The notes under the pieces are model-generated. The model saw only the letters and a program-made list of their open reading frames with translations, did no database searches and was not told the origin of the DNA. Made by a program: the position numbers and the translations under genes. Positions 7,962-17,310 of a stretch of 64,000 nucleotides of DNA are shown one piece after another. The stretch's first letter is position 1; every line of letters begins with the position of its first letter. This stretch comes from Methylomarinum sp965277025 (GTDB taxonomy: Bacteria > Pseudomonadota > Gammaproteobacteria > Methylococcales > Methylomonadaceae), in NCBI GenBank assembly GCA_965277025.1, contig OZ255706.1, positions 2,728,001 to 2,792,000 on the forward strand. The letters are read 5' to 3'.

Positions 7962-9214
7962 AGCCCAAGTGACTCCTGTTGTATAGCTCCTTGTTCCTGT
8001 TCATGTAACATTTTTACATATGGCATCATTATACGGGCTACTTCTTTCATTACAGGCATAATCACGCTGTTTCCAAACTGCCTGTATGCTTGGGTGTCAC
8101 TGACTGGAATAATAAAATCATCGGGAAAACCCATTAGTCTTGCGCATTCCCGCGGAGTCAGTCTTCTGGGACGTTTTCTTTTTCCCTGTGATACAAGAAT
8201 TTCTGATCCATCCTTGTAATAACGGGCGGACAGGGTTCTAGCTATATCGCTGCCATCAACAAGACCAAACCCAAAGCCATTACCTGCTTTTCTGTGTTTC
8301 TCTGCGTAAGCTTTCAAATAAGCCCATAACTTCGGGGTCAGCGTGTATTTACTGTTGACCTTTGCTTTTTCGCCAGTGGTATAAGGTTCTTCCGGCGTCT
8401 CGCTGCCATCTTGCGGGTGAAGGATAGAGGACAGTTTTACGCCTCCCTTTTCAGGTAGTTGCAAGGCATCCCACGAAAATGCTGTTTTCCCCTTGAAACC
8501 GACAATCAGAATACGCTCTCGATGCTGGGGAACGAAATGCTGCCCATCTATGATCTTGTAATGTACTTCATACCCAAGCTCATCACGAAGAGTCTGGATG
8601 ATTACCTTGAATGTATTGCCCTTGTCGTGGGATAGCAGATTTTTGACATTTTCAAGTAAAAATGCCTTTGGCTGTTTTTCTGCAATGATCCTTGCTACAT
8701 CAAAGAAGAGTGTTCCCTGGGTTGTACATTCAAACCCGTGGGGCCTCCCCAAGGCATTTTTCTTTGATACGCCTGCTATGCTAAAAGGCTGACAGGGAAA
8801 ACCTGCCAGTAGAATTTCATGATCTGGAATGTCTTTTTCGTCTACTTCAGTTATGTCACCAACAAACATATGTTCCGAAGTCTGCGGAAAGTTAGCCAGA
8901 TAGGTTTTCTGGGCAAATTTGTTCCATTCGCTGGTGAATACGCATTTTCCTCCGTGTGTCTCAAATCCCATTCTTATGCCACCAATCCCTGCAAACAGAT
9001 CAATGAACCGCAATCTGTTCTCTCCTACGGCATCATCAACCAAGGGGAGTATTCTTTGTCTGATAGCATCTGAAAGGTATGTCGGGGGATCGGTCTCCCG
9101 AACTTCCCAGCGGCGAACAGTTCTTACATCAACATCAAGAATTTCAGCAAGTTGTTTCTGTGTATAGCGAGTCCGGGCAGTTCTTAGTAACTCCAGCGGG
9201 TGCGCTTGGTGCAT
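7958..9214 (-). CDS. dcm: DNA (cytosine-5) methyltransferase, Dcm/M.EcoRII type
   Basis: A 418-residue protein. Residues 15-42 form a helix-turn-helix (TQKQLAEILDVDVRTVRRWE), as in Dcm and M.EcoRII, where it can repress the restriction operon. The catalytic domain starts with IDLFAGIGG (71-79), has the catalytic GFPCQPFS with Cys141, LLENV (187-191) and the late motif QFGNSVIMPV. It methylates the inner cytosine of CCWGG in known relatives. It is first in the operon dcm-vsr-ecoRIIR. The start lies about 100 bases inside the cassette boundary (attC at 9314-9403), leaving room for its own promoter. Confidence 0.93.
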   Translation of the reverse strand: MHQAHPLELLRTARTRYTQKQLAEILDVDVRTVRRWEVRETDPPTYLSDAIRQRILPLVDDAVGENRLRFIDLFAGIGGIRMGFETHGGKCVFTSEWNKFAQKTYLANFPQTSEHMFVGDITEVDEKDIPDHEILLAGFPCQPFSIAGVSKKNALGRPHGFECTTQGTLFFDVARIIAEKQPKAFLLENVKNLLSHDKGNTFKVIIQTLRDELGYEVHYKIIDGQHFVPQHRERILIVGFKGKTAFSWDALQLPEKGGVKLSSILHPQDGSETPEEPYTTGEKAKVNSKYTLTPKLWAYLKAYAEKHRKAGNGFGFGLVDGSDIARTLSARYYKDGSEILVSQGKRKRPRRLTPRECARLMGFPDDFIIPVSDTQAYRQFGNSVIMPVMKEVARIMMPYVKMLHEQEQGAIQQESLGL

Positions 9215-9313
9215 AATATTTCTTCCTCAGGATTACAGGGATGTTTTGAGGTCATTATGTCCGCTTTCTGTCCCTTTCGCAACCTTTTTTGGTCTGGCAC
9301 CATGCTTGTGTTA

Positions 9314-9403
9314 CTCTAACGCTCAGCATCAGCGGCAGTTAAAAGCAGAGTGTAGCGAAGCGAAACGCCGCTTTTAACTGTCCGCTGGATGCTTTTGTTA
9401 GGC
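9314..9403 (-). other. Complete attC site (integron cassette recombination site)
   Basis: CTCTAAC (9314-9320) and GTTAGGC (9397-9403) bound a near-perfect hairpin. The arm gcatc-agcgg-cagttaaaagc pairs with gcttttaactgtccgctggatgc, leaving two extrahelical bases, the diagnostic attC feature. The stop codon of the upstream HNH-like gene (TAA, 9398-9400) lies inside the core box, as is common for cassette genes. Confidence 0.93.
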
Positions 9404-10204
9404 GATTTCATCTTTCAGCCCAAGCTGTGAGAGTATGTTCTCGGGTATAGGATTTTCTTTTGCTGCTTCAACTTTAGATTTACACCACTCAAGGAAATCA
9501 GGGTAATTATCTCGAATTTCCATTTTTTCGAAATTCTCAAGACGTATATGAAAGACATACTGTAGAGGGCCAACTGTTATTGTAGAATGGAATGCGTTTG
9601 CTTCGCTTGTGTTTTTATCACCGTATACGATCAACCCACCATGAGCCGCGTACTGGAGTTCATCAATATATGAAAGGACATAGTGATACGTTGGATCGAT
9701 CTTAACCTCTAACCAGATACGATTGAATGAGTTTTCTTCTATAACAAACTCGGCAAGCGTAGTTGGGATTGGACCATTTACCTCAGCGATGTGGCAACAG
9801 AGTAATTTTGCGAAATAGCGGAACACGTTCAGATAAGGCGCGGAGTCTTTCGAATAGCGTTCCATATCGAAGATCGATAACGGATCTTCATTACATTCGA
9901 CCTTTTTCATAGCGAGTTCATGGAAATGATCAAATTCTCGATCTGCTTGTTGTGTGCGGGATGTATTGCAGGCCTCGCAAATGGAAACATTGAATTTTAA
10001 ATGCTTGGAATTGGCGCTCTGAGCTGACTTCATTCTTTGCTCTTTCGAGCCAGAAACACCGATAGCCAAAGCCTCCTTTCCAAACTCTTTACGAAGGGCA
10101 GATGCCTTGATTTTATGCTCACCAGTTAATTTTTCTGAGCTACCACAAAGGCAGCAACAGGATATTGGAAATCGTTGTAAATACATGAATGGAATTTTAT
10201 TCAC
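9398..10204 (-). CDS. HNH/zinc-finger domain protein of unknown function, cassette-borne
   Basis: A 268-residue frame. The N-terminus has two zinc-knuckle pairs, CCLCGSSEKLTGEHKIK (about 17-33) and SICEACNTSRTQQADREFDHF, arranged like an HNH nuclease core with Glu-His in the first element. The rest is unrecognised. The frame starts at a GTG that sits in an attC-like core (ACCTAAC at 10203-10209 on the plus strand); an ATG at codon 7 may be the real start. The stop is inside the attC at 9314-9403, so this is a single-gene cassette. Nuclease activity is a guess from the motif. Confidence 0.65.
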   Translation of the reverse strand: MNKIPFMYLQRFPISCCCLCGSSEKLTGEHKIKASALRKEFGKEALAIGVSGSKEQRMKSAQSANSKHLKFNVSICEACNTSRTQQADREFDHFHELAMKKVECNEDPLSIFDMERYSKDSAPYLNVFRYFAKLLCCHIAEVNGPIPTTLAEFVIEENSFNRIWLEVKIDPTYHYVLSYIDELQYAAHGGLIVYGDKNTSEANAFHSTITVGPLQYVFHIRLENFEKMEIRDNYPDFLEWCKSKVEAAKENPIPENILSQLGLKDEIA

Positions 10205-10303
10205 CTAACAATTAACTATACAGATTAAGATCATAGCCCACTAAACAGAATCCGTCTAACTCAATGAATCGCTTAGCCCCCAATCACCACCCTCCTCGCC
10301 CAA

Positions 10304-11896
10304 TCAAACCACTGGCGCTGCATCGAGGAGTTTTTGGGTGTAGGACTGGCTGGGGTTTTTCAATACTTGTTCGACGCCGCCATGTTCGATGATTTTTCCT
10401 TGATACATGACGGCTACTTCATCGGCGATTTCGGCGACGACGGCCAGGTCGTGGGTGATGAACAGATAGCTTAATTGATATTGTTGTTGCAGGTTTTTCA
10501 ATAGTTGCAGTATCTGCGCCTGTACGGAAACATCCAGCGCGCTGGTGGGCTCGTCCAGGATCAGCAGTTTGGGTTGCAGGGCCAGCGCCCGGGCGATACA
10601 GATTCTTTGCCGTTGTCCGCCGGAAAATTCGTGCGGATAGCGTAAGGCGGATGATTCTGGCAGTTCGACTTGCTTGAGCAGCGTCATTACCCGTTGTTTT
10701 CTGTCCGTTGCGTCGATATCCGGTCTGAGCGCGGTCAGGCCTTCGGCGATAATGTCGCCGATCAGCATGCGGGGGTTCATGGCTGCGAACGGGTCCTGGA
10801 ATATCATTTGCATTTCTGCGCGTTGCCTGCGCAGTGCATTTCCTTTCAACTGGCCCAGATCGACGCCATCCAGCCAGACTTTCCCTGAGGTGGCTGGCAC
10901 CAGATTCAACAGGGCTTTGCCGAGCGTGGTTTTACCACAGCCGGATTCGCCGACCAGCACCAGTGTTTTGCCCTTTTGCAGGGTAAAACTGACGCCATCG
11001 ACAGCGCGAACGTAATCGACCACCCTTTTGAACAGTCCTTTGCGAATCGGATACCAGACTTTGAAATCGCTGACCTTCAACAGGACAGGCGTTGCCGGAG
11101 AGCTTTTGTTTTCACAATGCTTCAGGGACGGTAGCGCCGCCAATAGTTTAAGGCTGTAAGGATGTTGAGGATGGGCGAAAAAAGCGTCTGTTTGCGCTGT
11201 TTCGACAATTTTGCCTTTTTCCATGACGGCGATGCGGTCGGCCATATTCGACACCAGCGCCAGATCATGGCTGATCAGCCATAAGGCCATGCCAGTCTGT
11301 TGCTGGATTTTCTTCAGCAAGGCCAAAACTTGCGCCTGAATCGTCACATCCAGCGCCGTGGTCGGCTCGTCGGCAATCAATAATTGCGGCTCGCCGGCCA
11401 GGGCGATGGCGATCATGATGCGTTGCCGTTGGCCGCCCGATAATTGATGCGGATATTCGTTGATACGCCGCTCCGGTTCGGGAATCTCAACCTGTTGTAG
11501 CAATGCGGCCACCCGTTTTCGAATCTCTGTTCTGGAAAGATCGAAGTGCAGGCGAATCACTTCGGCAATTTGCTCACCGATGGTCATCACAGGATTCAGC
11601 GCGGACATAGGGTCCTGAAAAATCAAGCCAATTTGTCTTCCCCGGTATTGGCAAAATTCGATTTCGGGAATTTTCAACAGATTCTGCTGATTCAGGCGGA
11701 TGCTTTGCGCCTGAATATGCGCGCCAAGCGGCAGCAAACGCAAAACGGACAATGCGCTGATCGATTTGCCGGAACCGGACTCGCCCACCAGGGCGAAGGT
11801 TTCCCCGGGATAGACAGCAAAGCTGACATCATCGACGACTTTGTCCTGATCGAAGCGTACACTGAGCCGATTGACTTCCAGCAAGGGCTTATCCAT
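10304..11896 (-). CDS. yejF: Peptide ABC transporter, fused ATP-binding protein YejF
   Basis: A 530-residue protein with two ABC ATPase domains in tandem: Walker A GESGSGKS and signature LSGGQRQRI in the first (about 1-250), GESGCGKT and FSGGQRQRI in the second (about 275-520). Each has a DEPT(T/S)ALDV Walker B segment. This fused DppD-DppF layout is typical of YejF. It powers import of peptides such as microcin C-like compounds in enterobacteria. The start overlaps the end of yejE by 8 bases. It marks the chromosomal side of the cassette cluster. Confidence 0.93.
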   Translation of the reverse strand: MDKPLLEVNRLSVRFDQDKVVDDVSFAVYPGETFALVGESGSGKSISALSVLRLLPLGAHIQAQSIRLNQQNLLKIPEIEFCQYRGRQIGLIFQDPMSALNPVMTIGEQIAEVIRLHFDLSRTEIRKRVAALLQQVEIPEPERRINEYPHQLSGGQRQRIMIAIALAGEPQLLIADEPTTALDVTIQAQVLALLKKIQQQTGMALWLISHDLALVSNMADRIAVMEKGKIVETAQTDAFFAHPQHPYSLKLLAALPSLKHCENKSSPATPVLLKVSDFKVWYPIRKGLFKRVVDYVRAVDGVSFTLQKGKTLVLVGESGCGKTTLGKALLNLVPATSGKVWLDGVDLGQLKGNALRRQRAEMQMIFQDPFAAMNPRMLIGDIIAEGLTALRPDIDATDRKQRVMTLLKQVELPESSALRYPHEFSGGQRQRICIARALALQPKLLILDEPTSALDVSVQAQILQLLKNLQQQYQLSYLFITHDLAVVAEIADEVAVMYQGKIIEHGGVEQVLKNPSQSYTQKLLDAAPVV

Positions 11897-13220
11897 GCGC
11901 TTCTCTCCGCGGGTCGAATGCGTTTCTGACCGTATCGGCGAATAAATTGGCCGCCAGCACCAGGCTGAACATGAACAGGAACGCCGCCGTCAGCGACCAC
12001 CAGACGATCGGATCACGCGCCATTTCAAGCCGCGCACCGTTGATCATGTTGCCCCAGCTGTAAGTGGTCGGATCGACGCCGATATTGATGTAGGATAAAA
12101 CCGCTTCGGCCAGCACCAGTGAACTGAAATCCAGCACGACGGAAATCAGCACAATATGCATGACATTGGGCAGGATATGTCGAAACAGAATCATGCCGCG
12201 TGTAACGCCCAACGATTCCGCCGCCAGCACAAATTCCATCTCCCGTAGTTTCAGCGTTTCCGCCCGCAGCATGCGGCACAACCCTGTCCAGCTGGTGACG
12301 CCCAGAATCATGCAGAGAAACAGCAAACGCATATCGGCCCGAACCAGCAGGCTGGTGAATTGTTCGGGATGATTGCTCATGTAAACCTGCACCATCAGAA
12401 TAGAGGCGGCGATCAGCAAGACGCCGGGAATGGAGTTGAGCGTGGTGTAGATAAATTGAATGACATCATCGACCCAACCGCGAAAGAAGCCAGCCATAAT
12501 GCCCAGCCCTATGGCCAGAGGCAGCATGATCATGGTGGTCAATGTGCCGATCACAAGGCCGGTGCGGATGCTTTTCAGGCTTTGATAAAACACATCTTCG
12601 CCGACCTTGTCGGTGCCGAAAACATGGTACCACTGGGATAAATAGGCCAGCATGTAAAACAGGCTGACCAGTAAAAACAAGGTCAACAGCAAGGCGCGGC
12701 GCGTAGGTTGCCCGAGCAAACGCCGATGGTCTTTGGCATAGCTCCAGAGCAGTAGATAAAACAGCAAGAACAACCCTGCCCCTTTGGCGAAACCGGTCAC
12801 GGCTTTTTGCACAATATCCAGGGATTTTTGTTGCGCCGGATTTTTTAAATGCGCACCGCCATATTTCAGCCTCGGATAGCCCCAGAACGTGGAGCCATCT
12901 TCGCGGGTGATCATTTCTTTGCTGTATAGAAAGGCGGCGAATGGCGCGGAATAGGTTTTTTCTGATTTTTCGATAAGCGGCCGGGCGATGGTATCGAGCA
13001 CGCTGATCACTTCCTGTTTGTCGCTTTTGTAATGAATGGAATCCAGCAAGCCGATGATGACAAAAAAGGACAATACCAGCAAAGACACCATGCCGGTTTT
13101 GCTGTGAGTGATTTTTGCCAAAGGCCGTCTGAAATGCGGTTTGCGCAACATCACTATCGACATCGCCAGCAAACCGGTCAGTAGCAGATAAATGAGTGCG
13201 TCAGTCCAGAGAATAATCAC
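11889..13220 (-). CDS. yejE: Peptide ABC transporter permease YejE
   Basis: A 443-residue DppC-type inner-membrane permease. Two N-terminal membrane segments (about 8-25, 45-65) are followed by a periplasmic stretch of around 90 residues, two further helices and the BPD_transp_1 core with the EAA loop (AAESLGVTRGMILFRHILPN near residue 330-350). The extended N-terminal region is longer than in DppC but usual for YejE. It overlaps yejB by 4 bases and yejF by 8. Confidence 0.92.
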   Translation of the reverse strand: MIILWTDALIYLLLTGLLAMSIVMLRKPHFRRPLAKITHSKTGMVSLLVLSFFVIIGLLDSIHYKSDKQEVISVLDTIARPLIEKSEKTYSAPFAAFLYSKEMITREDGSTFWGYPRLKYGGAHLKNPAQQKSLDIVQKAVTGFAKGAGLFLLFYLLLWSYAKDHRRLLGQPTRRALLLTLFLLVSLFYMLAYLSQWYHVFGTDKVGEDVFYQSLKSIRTGLVIGTLTTMIMLPLAIGLGIMAGFFRGWVDDVIQFIYTTLNSIPGVLLIAASILMVQVYMSNHPEQFTSLLVRADMRLLFLCMILGVTSWTGLCRMLRAETLKLREMEFVLAAESLGVTRGMILFRHILPNVMHIVLISVVLDFSSLVLAEAVLSYINIGVDPTTYSWGNMINGARLEMARDPIVWWSLTAAFLFMFSLVLAANLFADTVRNAFDPRREAHG

Positions 13221-14194
13221 GACAACCTCACCCGCGGATCAACCAATGTATAGGAAATATCGGTCATCAACAAACCGATAATGTAGAACACCGAACCTAA
13301 AAAAACCATGGAGCGGACGATGGCGAAATCCTGCCGGTTGATGGCGTCGATGGTGTAGCTGCCAAGACCCGGAATACTGAAAAACGATTCCATGATCAGG
13401 CTGCCCATGAACAACAAGGGCAATACCACCACGACGCCGGTCAAAATGGGAATCATGGCGTTTTTCAATACATGGCGAAACAACACCTGCACCTCGGTCA
13501 GTCCTTTGGCGCGGGCGGTTCTGACATAATCTTTTTCCACTTCTTCCAGAAACAGGGTGCGATACCAGCGAGCGCCCGCCCCCAGGCCGCTGACCACGCT
13601 GATGATGATCGGCAGGATCAAAAACTTGATGGCGGCAAAGCCGCTGTCATAACCAGAAATGGGCACCAGCCTCAACAACTTGCCGATAAAAAACTGACCG
13701 CCGATAATGTAGAACAACGAGGAAATGGACATTAAAATCACGCACAATACAATCGTGCCCAGTTCCAGATAACTGTTTCTGAACAACACCATCATCAAGG
13801 CCACGGTGATATTGACCAGCAGGCCGACGATCAGAGAAGGCAAGGCCAGCGCCAGCGAGGGCCACATACGCTCCGATATATCATGGCCGATATTGCGGCC
13901 ACTGTCGGAAATGCCAAAATCAAACAAGAACAGACCGATGGATTTCTGGTAAAAAATGGTTTTTTTCATTTTACCGAAGCCGGTTTCCGTTTCATTCCAT
14001 AACAAGGGCAGATCATAGCCATGCTGCTGCTTCCAGTTTTCGATAGCCTGCTCGGTGACATGTTTTTGTCCTAATTGCATTCTGGCCATGTCATCCGGGC
14101 TGTTGACGACAAAAAACACCACAAAGGTAAGAATATTGACCGCCAATAACAATGGCAGCGCATAGAAAATGCGGCGCAGAATGTATTCAATCAT
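13217..14194 (-). CDS. yejB: Peptide ABC transporter permease YejB
   Basis: A DppB-type permease of 325 residues starting MIEYILRRIFYALPLLL. I chose the ATG at 14194 because a gcaggag ribosome site lies just upstream and it overlaps the yejA stop (ATGA). A longer frame to 14302 would duplicate yejA coding sequence. The EAA loop is at RTARAKGLTEVQVLFRHVLK. It pairs with YejE to form the membrane channel. Confidence 0.92.
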   Translation of the reverse strand: MIEYILRRIFYALPLLLAVNILTFVVFFVVNSPDDMARMQLGQKHVTEQAIENWKQQHGYDLPLLWNETETGFGKMKKTIFYQKSIGLFLFDFGISDSGRNIGHDISERMWPSLALALPSLIVGLLVNITVALMMVLFRNSYLELGTIVLCVILMSISSLFYIIGGQFFIGKLLRLVPISGYDSGFAAIKFLILPIIISVVSGLGAGARWYRTLFLEEVEKDYVRTARAKGLTEVQVLFRHVLKNAMIPILTGVVVVLPLLFMGSLIMESFFSIPGLGSYTIDAINRQDFAIVRSMVFLGSVFYIIGLLMTDISYTLVDPRVRLS

Positions 14195-16359
14195 TCGAGG
14201 GTCTCCTGCAAGCGATTGCGGTAAGCGCGCACGGCGGGATAAATCGCCATGGCCAGCAACAGGCCGATCACCAGTAATGGCCAGAATACCGGCTGATTCC
14301 ACTGTTTGCGTTTTATTTCCCGCTGGGGAACATCCAGGCGGGTGTATTTCAAACGATTGTTGGCCATTAAATTCGGTTTGATATTGTGATACCAGCCATG
14401 AAACAGGCTGAAACTCTTAGGGTTGACGCCAAACACCCAGGGCGCATCACGGCGCAAAATATGCTGCATTTTACGGATGATGGCAAGACGCTGGGGGCCA
14501 TTGTCCATATTGCGCATTTGTTCAAACAGCCGGTCAAACTCGGGATTTTGATAATTCACCGCGTTTTCCCCGCCGTGTCTGGCCTTGCTGTTTGGTCCAT
14601 AAAGCAGAAAAAAGAAATTTTCAGGGTCAGGATAATCGGCATTCCAGCCCCAGGTAAACAACTGTCCGGAACCGGTACGCATTTTTTGTTGAAAGCGGTT
14701 GTAGTCGGTAGCCCGGATAATCAGTTTGATCCCAAGCTTGGCGAACTGCTTGCGAAACCAGTTCATTCGCGGCCGCTCGTCGACACTGGCCGAGGCGGTA
14801 TCGAAATAAAGGCTCAACGCCTGACCGGTTGCCTCGTCAATACCATTGGGATATCCCGCTTCTTCCATCAATTGCCGCGCATAGGCGATGGATTTTCGCC
14901 GCGCTTTGTGTCCATCCCAGTCATAAACATAAGGATTGATTCCTTCTTTACCGGCCTGATAGCCATAGATGCCCGGCGGTAAAACGCCTTGCGCCGGCAC
15001 ACCCCGGCCATTCATGAATATGGCGATATATTCTTCATAATTTAAGGCAATGGAGATCGCCTGACGAAGTTTTCGCGCGCGTTCAGAATAGCCCCCGATG
15101 ACTTTATCGAGCATATTGAAGCCCATATAAAACACCGAGGTCATCACTGCCGTTTGTAATTGCATGCCTTTTTTTTGCATCATCGGCGTCAGTCGGGCGT
15201 CGCCTTCTCCGGTAAACTGTACGGCCTGGTCAAAACTGTCGGAGGCAATGCCCGAGGCATCATAATAGCCTTGCAGAAACTTGTTCCAATAAGGAATGTT
15301 TTCTTTCTCCAGCACATAAACGACACGATCGATAAACGGTAGTTTTTTTCCGCTGTCTATCAACAAGCCTTGCGTTTTATCCCCTGCTTCGCCTTCGCGA
15401 GGATAGAATTCGTCATGGAACAACGGATTTTTCTCCAGCACCATGCGCCGGTTTGGGTTGTTTTCCGTCAAACGATAAGGCCCGGTGCCGATTGGATACC
15501 AATCCAGGGTGATATTTTTACTTATCAACCCCGGCTGGGCATAAAACACATCGGCTTCCCACGGCATCGCCGCAAAAAAAGGCATCGCCAGCCAATATCG
15601 AAATTGTGGATATTTGCCTTTGATGCGCACCCGGTACTGATACCTCCCTGTCGCCGTCACCGAATCCATCACAGCATCGCGTAACAAAGTCACTGGTTTC
15701 TCGGCAACGGCTTTGGCAAATTGATCAAACCCCACGATGTAATTGCGCATAATGCCGGCAATCGGCGATTGAATTTTCGGATGCGCCAGCCGTTTTATCT
15801 GATAAACATAATCTTCGGCGATCAATTCCCGGCTGTCTTCATGTTTAAAATCCGCCAGCGTTTCAATGCTTTCCAACTGCCCGGCACTGAGATGATGATA
15901 ACGATAGCGGCCTGCCTTGTCGCGGCTGAAAGCTGGATGAGGCTGGTAATAAATGCCCAGTTTGATCGTTACCCGATAATCACTGTAAGCCACTTGACCG
16001 GCATCTGTCCCGTCAACTTGCTGGCCCTTTTCATCATAATAAAGCACCTGCGGCATCTGACTGGCCGTCAAGGGGTTCAATTGATAAGGGCGTTTCAGAT
16101 AATGATACTGTAATGGCGGCTCATAAATCTGGGCGATAAAAGTGTATTCATTGCTGCTGTAGGCTTTGGCCGGATCCAGATGCTTGGGCCGTTCGGCAAA
16201 TGAGGAATACAATACCGACACGCCCGGTTCAACCGGCCGATAGGGATTATTGAGCGGTTCCATCTGGCAAGCGCTCAATATCACCAACAAAAGTAAAAAA
16301 ATGGGCGTTAGTCTACGCATTTTTACCAACAAAAAACTGGACATCATTTGATGGGTCAT
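14191..16359 (-). CDS. yejA: Extracellular peptide-binding lipoprotein YejA
   Basis: A 722-residue SBP_bac_5 family solute-binding protein. The N-terminus has a hydrophobic segment ending LVILSAC, a lipobox, so the mature protein is probably lipid-anchored. Family signals include GTGPYRL, the FNMLDKV...LRQAISIALNYEEYI segment and FTWGWNADYPDPENFFFLLYG. A single C-terminal helix (PVFWPLLVIGLLLAMAIYPAV, about 690-710) is an unusual addition, giving anchors at both ends. It is first in yejA-B-E-F; the 42-base gap to divergent fabI must hold both promoters. Confidence 0.9.
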   Translation of the reverse strand: MTHQMMSSFLLVKMRRLTPIFLLLLVILSACQMEPLNNPYRPVEPGVSVLYSSFAERPKHLDPAKAYSSNEYTFIAQIYEPPLQYHYLKRPYQLNPLTASQMPQVLYYDEKGQQVDGTDAGQVAYSDYRVTIKLGIYYQPHPAFSRDKAGRYRYHHLSAGQLESIETLADFKHEDSRELIAEDYVYQIKRLAHPKIQSPIAGIMRNYIVGFDQFAKAVAEKPVTLLRDAVMDSVTATGRYQYRVRIKGKYPQFRYWLAMPFFAAMPWEADVFYAQPGLISKNITLDWYPIGTGPYRLTENNPNRRMVLEKNPLFHDEFYPREGEAGDKTQGLLIDSGKKLPFIDRVVYVLEKENIPYWNKFLQGYYDASGIASDSFDQAVQFTGEGDARLTPMMQKKGMQLQTAVMTSVFYMGFNMLDKVIGGYSERARKLRQAISIALNYEEYIAIFMNGRGVPAQGVLPPGIYGYQAGKEGINPYVYDWDGHKARRKSIAYARQLMEEAGYPNGIDEATGQALSLYFDTASASVDERPRMNWFRKQFAKLGIKLIIRATDYNRFQQKMRTGSGQLFTWGWNADYPDPENFFFLLYGPNSKARHGGENAVNYQNPEFDRLFEQMRNMDNGPQRLAIIRKMQHILRRDAPWVFGVNPKSFSLFHGWYHNIKPNLMANNRLKYTRLDVPQREIKRKQWNQPVFWPLLVIGLLLAMAIYPAVRAYRNRLQETLE

Positions 16360-16401
16360 AGATACTGAGCGCCTATTCTAACAACAATTTGGGAGAGTCT
16401 A

Positions 16402-17184
16402 ATGGGTTTTATGCAAGGCAAAAAAGTCTTGATTGTAGGTTTGGCCAGCAACCGTTCAATTGCCTGGGGTATCGCCAAGGCAATGCACCGTGAAGGTGCA
16501 GATTTAGCCTTTACGTATCAAAATGACAAGCTGAAAAGCCGTGTCGAAGATATGGCCGGACAATGTGATTCCAATATCGTCATCGAACTGGATGTTGGCA
16601 GCGATGAACAAATCATCAATGTATTCTCTGAACTGGGCAAACAATGGGATGGACTGGATGGTATTGTTCATTCGGTGGCTTTCGCCCCTCGTGAAGCATT
16701 GGATGGTGATTATGTCGAAGCAACCACCCGGGAAAACTTTTCCATTGCCCATGACATCAGCTCATACAGTTTCACTGCATTGGCCAAAGCGGGCCGGGAA
16801 ATGATGAAAGGCCGCAATGGTTCCTTGCTGACATTGTCCTATCTGGGGGCGCAACGCGCCATCCCTAATTACAATGTGATGGGTGTCGCCAAAGCCAGTC
16901 TGGAAGCCAATGTCCGCTACATGGCAGCTGCCTTAGGCCCTGAAGGAACTCGCGTTAATGCGGTCTCGGCAGGCCCGATCAGAACTCTCGCCTCAGCCGG
17001 CATCAACAATTTCAAATCCATGTTGAGCAAAGCGACCGATACAGCGCCATTACGCCGCAATGTCACGATTGACGAGGTTGGCAATGTCGCCGCTTTCTTA
17101 TGCTCTGATTTGGCTAGCGGCATCACCGGTGAAATCACTTATGTAGACTGCGGATACAATATAGCAGGGTTGGCAGCAGGTTAA
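16402..17184 (+). CDS. fabI: Enoyl-[acyl-carrier-protein] reductase (NADH), FabI
   Basis: A 260-residue short-chain-dehydrogenase-fold enzyme performing the last reduction of each fatty-acid elongation cycle. It has the FabI nucleotide motif LIVGLASNRSIAWGIA (11-26) and catalytic Tyr147, Tyr157 and Lys164 in SYLGAQRAIPNYNVMGVAK, matching E. coli numbering within one residue. A gggagag ribosome site lies 5 bases before the ATG. It is a single gene, divergent from yejA, followed by a hairpin. Confidence 0.97.
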   Translation: MGFMQGKKVLIVGLASNRSIAWGIAKAMHREGADLAFTYQNDKLKSRVEDMAGQCDSNIVIELDVGSDEQIINVFSELGKQWDGLDGIVHSVAFAPREALDGDYVEATTRENFSIAHDISSYSFTALAKAGREMMKGRNGSLLTLSYLGAQRAIPNYNVMGVAKASLEANVRYMAAALGPEGTRVNAVSAGPIRTLASAGINNFKSMLSKATDTAPLRRNVTIDEVGNVAAFLCSDLASGITGEITYVDCGYNIAGLAAG

Positions 17185-17196
17185 ACAAGCAGCAAC

Positions 17197-17223
17197 GGTG
17201 GATTAGCTGACAAGCAATCCACC
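17197..17223 (+). terminator. Probable fabI terminator hairpin
   Basis: The stem ggtggatt/aatccacc (8 bp, 11-base loop) starts 13 bases after the fabI stop and is followed by tttatg. The short T tract makes this a weak intrinsic terminator. Confidence 0.5.
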
Positions 17224-17310
17224 TTTATGACTGATAAATAAACACTATTTGGCAGTTTCCCGACTCGAAACCGCCATAACGTTTGAGCTACCTCGATGCA
17301 AAAAGTCGCT

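Noticed and set aside
10203..10260. A possible attI site or further attC upstream of the HNH-like cassette
   Set aside because: Two core-like boxes (ACCTAAC, GTCTAAC) occur in the same direction but there is no foldback between them and no integrase gene nearby. I treat 10203-10209 only as the cassette boundary.
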